Of a stretch of 8,725 nt of DNA, positions 7,377-8,725 are shown piece by piece. This DNA comes from Planctomycetota bacterium (GTDB lineage: Bacteria; Planctomycetota; Planctomycetia; Pirellulales; Pirellulaceae): contig JAPLNJ010001146.1 of assembly GCA_026692885.1 (NCBI GenBank), forward strand, positions 1 through 8,725. The letters are read 5' to 3'. The notes beneath the pieces are model-generated. The model worked only from the letters and a program-made list of their open reading frames with translations. It ran no database searches and was not told the DNA's origin. The position numbers and the translations under genes were made by a program. Every line of letters begins with the position of its first letter. Position 1 is the stretch's first letter.

Positions 7377-7474
7377 GGGGTCGGGTGTTCAGAAATTCAT
7401 TTTTCGCGGGCCAACGACTGTGATTATGAAGAGCCTCTTGCCCGCGAAAATTGAATTTCTGAACACCCGACCCC
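7377..7474. repeat. Near-perfect 35-base inverted repeat (REP/IS200-like hairpin or MITE)
   Basis: Arms at 7377-7411 and 7440-7474 match at 34 of 35 positions when one is reverse-complemented; the single mismatch is T7400 opposite T7451. The loop is 28 bases (7412-7439). The outer end starts GGGGTCGGGTGTTCAG and the inner end is CGCGGGC. GGGGTC-type ends joined to an A/T-rich TTCA segment resemble the mobile REP-like hairpins spread by Y1 (IS200/RAYT) transposases in many bacteria, which is family knowledge from memory. No transposase frame is inside, so it would be non-autonomous. Transcribed, it would form a very stable hairpin that could end or process the TPR message before exbB. No T-run follows the right arm, so it is not a standard intrinsic terminator. 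The structure is certain; the origin is inferred. Confidence 0.9.
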
Positions 7475-7533
7475 TTAGCCTGCAATCGTTCGTTCTCAAG
7501 CGAAGACGCCAGCGAATCGTTTGGTGCGAGGCA

Positions 7534-7552
7534 CTCGGCTGACACAGCCGAG
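7534..7552 (+). other. Perfect 7-bp hairpin in the leader of the exbB-like gene
   Basis: CTCGGCT (7534-7540) pairs with AGCCGAG (7546-7552) around the loop GACAC. It lies 47 bases before the exbB start and has no T-run, so it is more likely a leader stem or a dyad binding site than a terminator. It could also be incidental. Confidence 0.4.
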
Positions 7553-7588
7553 ACACACGGTAGCCTACCGGAACCATTATCTCTTGTT

Positions 7589-7594
7589 GGAAGG
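7589..7594 (+). promoter_or_regulatory. Ribosome-binding site of the exbB-like gene
   Basis: GGAAGG lies 5 bases before the ATG at 7600 and supports that start. Confidence 0.65.
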
Positions 7595-7599
7595 CCCCT

Positions 7600-8286
7600 A
7601 TGAGTCTCACCGAAGTCGTCATCAAGTTTACCCACTTAGGTTCTGAGTGGGTCATGTGGGTGCTGGTTATCCTGAGCATCATCAGCGTCACGGTGATGAT
7701 CGAACGTGCGCTGTTCTTCCGGCGACATCGCGTCGGTTCGGAGCAGCTGAGTGCGGCGCTGGAAAGGCACTTGCGCGCCGGTGACCTGTCAGCGGCGGCG
7801 CGGCTGGTCGACGACTCACCCGCCATCGAATGCGTGGTGGCCGCCGCTGGCTTGAACTACTTCAGCCGTAGCGCGAACGCGGTCTCGGAGGCGATGCAAA
7901 GCGCAAAGGCCCGCGAGAAACTGAAACTCGAAGCGTACCTGTCGGTGCTCGCCACACTGGGCAACAACGCACCCTTCATCGGCCTGCTGGGCACGGTGAT
8001 CGGGATCATCAAGGCCTCCCAGGACTTGGCTGCGGCCCAGGCAGCGAAGCAGGTGGGCACCGCCGCCGTCATGTCTGGCGTGTTCGAGGCCCTGGTGGCG
8101 ACCGCCGTGGGACTGTTCGTGGCCATCCCGGCGGTGATCGCCTATAACTACTTCCAGCGCCGTGTGCGTGAGGCTCTGGGTCGGGTCGATTCGATCGCCC
8201 ATCTGATGCTGGCGCTGTACTGCCCGGTGGCGGGAGCCGAGGCCAGGGTGGAAGTCAAGGCCCATCAACCTGCCGGAGTGAACTGA
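7600..8286 (+). CDS. exbB: MotA/TolQ/ExbB-family proton-channel protein
   Basis: This 228-residue inner-membrane protein belongs to the MotA/TolQ/ExbB family, which forms a ring around ExbD/TolR and couples proton flow to mechanical work in the envelope. Three membrane helices are visible: about 18-40 (WVMWVLVILSIISVTVMI), 122-140 and 158-184. The second contains the family signature APFIGLLGTVIGI (124-136) and the third contains FEALVATAVGLFVAIPAVI, with Thr132 and Thr168 as candidates to line the channel. The cytoplasmic stretch at 41-120 is helical and charged. Length and layout are normal for the family. The downstream ExbD-type gene overlaps by one base (TGATG at 8284-8288), so the two form one translational unit. 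ExbB (TonB-linked) and TolQ (Tol-Pal) cannot be told apart from sequence alone; the symbol is a family label. The TPR gene upstream is separated by 278 bases holding a strong inverted repeat, so co-transcription with it is uncertain. Confidence 0.93.
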   Translation: MSLTEVVIKFTHLGSEWVMWVLVILSIISVTVMIERALFFRRHRVGSEQLSAALERHLRAGDLSAAARLVDDSPAIECVVAAAGLNYFSRSANAVSEAMQSAKAREKLKLEAYLSVLATLGNNAPFIGLLGTVIGIIKASQDLAAAQAAKQVGTAAVMSGVFEALVATAVGLFVAIPAVIAYNYFQRRVREALGRVDSIAHLMLALYCPVAGAEARVEVKAHQPAGVN

Positions 8287-8725
8287 TGGCTGGCGGTACA
8301 TCTTCATTTGCGGACGAGGACGATGGCTCCTCCATTTCGGAAATCAACGTGACCCCGTTGGTGGATGTGGTGTTGGTGCTGTTGATTGTGTTCATGATCA
8401 CAATGCCCACGATCGTGGCGATCGATGCGCTGAACGAGCGAGAAATCGCACTGCTGTTGCCCGCGGCCAGCGAGGCGGCGCCGTTGGTGGTGCAACCGGA
8501 GGCCGTGATCGTCAATGTCGATCAGGACGGCCAATACTTTATGGAAGGTCGGCTCGTGGCAGCCGAGCAAGTCGCAGGCATGCTCCAGCAAGCAGCAACC
8601 AATAATCCGGCCAACCAAACCGTCATCCTCCGTGCCGACAAGCGGGCCCAGGTGGACTACGTCGTGTTTGTAATGAACCTTTGTACGAAGCTGGGTATCG
8701 TCAATTGCCAACTGACTACCGAAGG
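8286..8725 (+). CDS. exbD: ExbD/TolR-family biopolymer transport protein (3' end outside window)
   Basis: The frame runs from ATG 8286 to the window edge without a stop, giving at least 146 residues. A GGAG at 8275-8278 sits 7 bases upstream, and the start overlaps the exbB stop by one base. The N-terminus is short and acidic (ADEDDG) and is followed by the family signature ISEINVTPLVDVVLVLLIVF. Asp27, just inside the single membrane helix (about 24-45), is the essential protonatable residue of ExbD/TolR. The rest is a periplasmic domain with a strand pattern typical of the family: AVIVNVDQDGQYFMEG, then TVILRADKRAQVDYVVFVM. ExbD dimers sit inside the ExbB ring and respond to proton passage. 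Most ExbD proteins are about 130-160 residues, so little is missing. ExbD and TolR cannot be distinguished here. Confidence 0.93.
   Translation, partial: MAGGTSSFADEDDGSSISEINVTPLVDVVLVLLIVFMITMPTIVAIDALNEREIALLLPAASEAAPLVVQPEAVIVNVDQDGQYFMEGRLVAAEQVAGMLQQAATNNPANQTVILRADKRAQVDYVVFVMNLCTKLGIVNCQLTTE

Noticed and set aside
7412..7439. Possible small gene or spacer unit inside the loop of the inverted repeat, or a CRISPR-like unit
   Set aside because: There are only two arms, in inverted orientation, with 28 bases between; no repeat array and no coding capacity.

Overview
The window is GC-rich, densely coding bacterial DNA, most likely from a planctomycete (Pirellulales-like) or a related lineage. 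That assignment is inferred from three gene types found together: a bacterial XPB-type helicase paired with a helicase-associated protein, a compact site-2-type protease with a rhomboid-like C-terminal tail, and a very long exported TPR protein next to an ExbB/ExbD pair. No rRNA, tRNA or CRISPR array is visible.

Region 1 (1-2753, + strand) is a DNA-repair or helicase module. It holds the C-terminal part of an XPB/ERCC3-family helicase, entering the window at its DEVH box. An ATGA overlap joins it to a partner protein with winged-helix-like segments and an XPB-N-terminal-like (Helicase_C_3) domain. The partner frame is cut by one in-frame TAA at 1956-1958. Coding resemblance continues in the same frame on both sides, so this looks like one gene of about 655 codons that is now split or decaying.

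Region 2 (2789-3847, - strand) is a convergent gene for an intramembrane M50/site-2 protease homologue. Its metal-binding motif reads HDVGH rather than HExxH. The second motif (NxxPxxPxDGG) is intact, and the soluble C-terminal tail resembles one seen on rhomboid proteases.

Region 3 (3848-4081) is a 234-base divergent intergenic region. It contains three GGCCGCAG boxes at exact 25-base intervals and the ribosome-binding site of the next gene.

Region 4 (4082-8725, + strand) is an envelope module. A 1079-residue exported TPR protein is followed by a 278-base gap and then by an ExbB/TolQ-type proton-channel gene and an ExbD/TolR-type gene overlapping by one base (the last runs off the window). 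The gap carries a near-perfect 35-base inverted repeat, a REP/IS200-like element or a strong RNA hairpin. The working model is that ExbB and ExbD use proton flow across the inner membrane to drive periplasmic or outer-membrane work, with the TPR protein as a likely periplasmic scaffold. No TonB, TolA or TolB is visible here.
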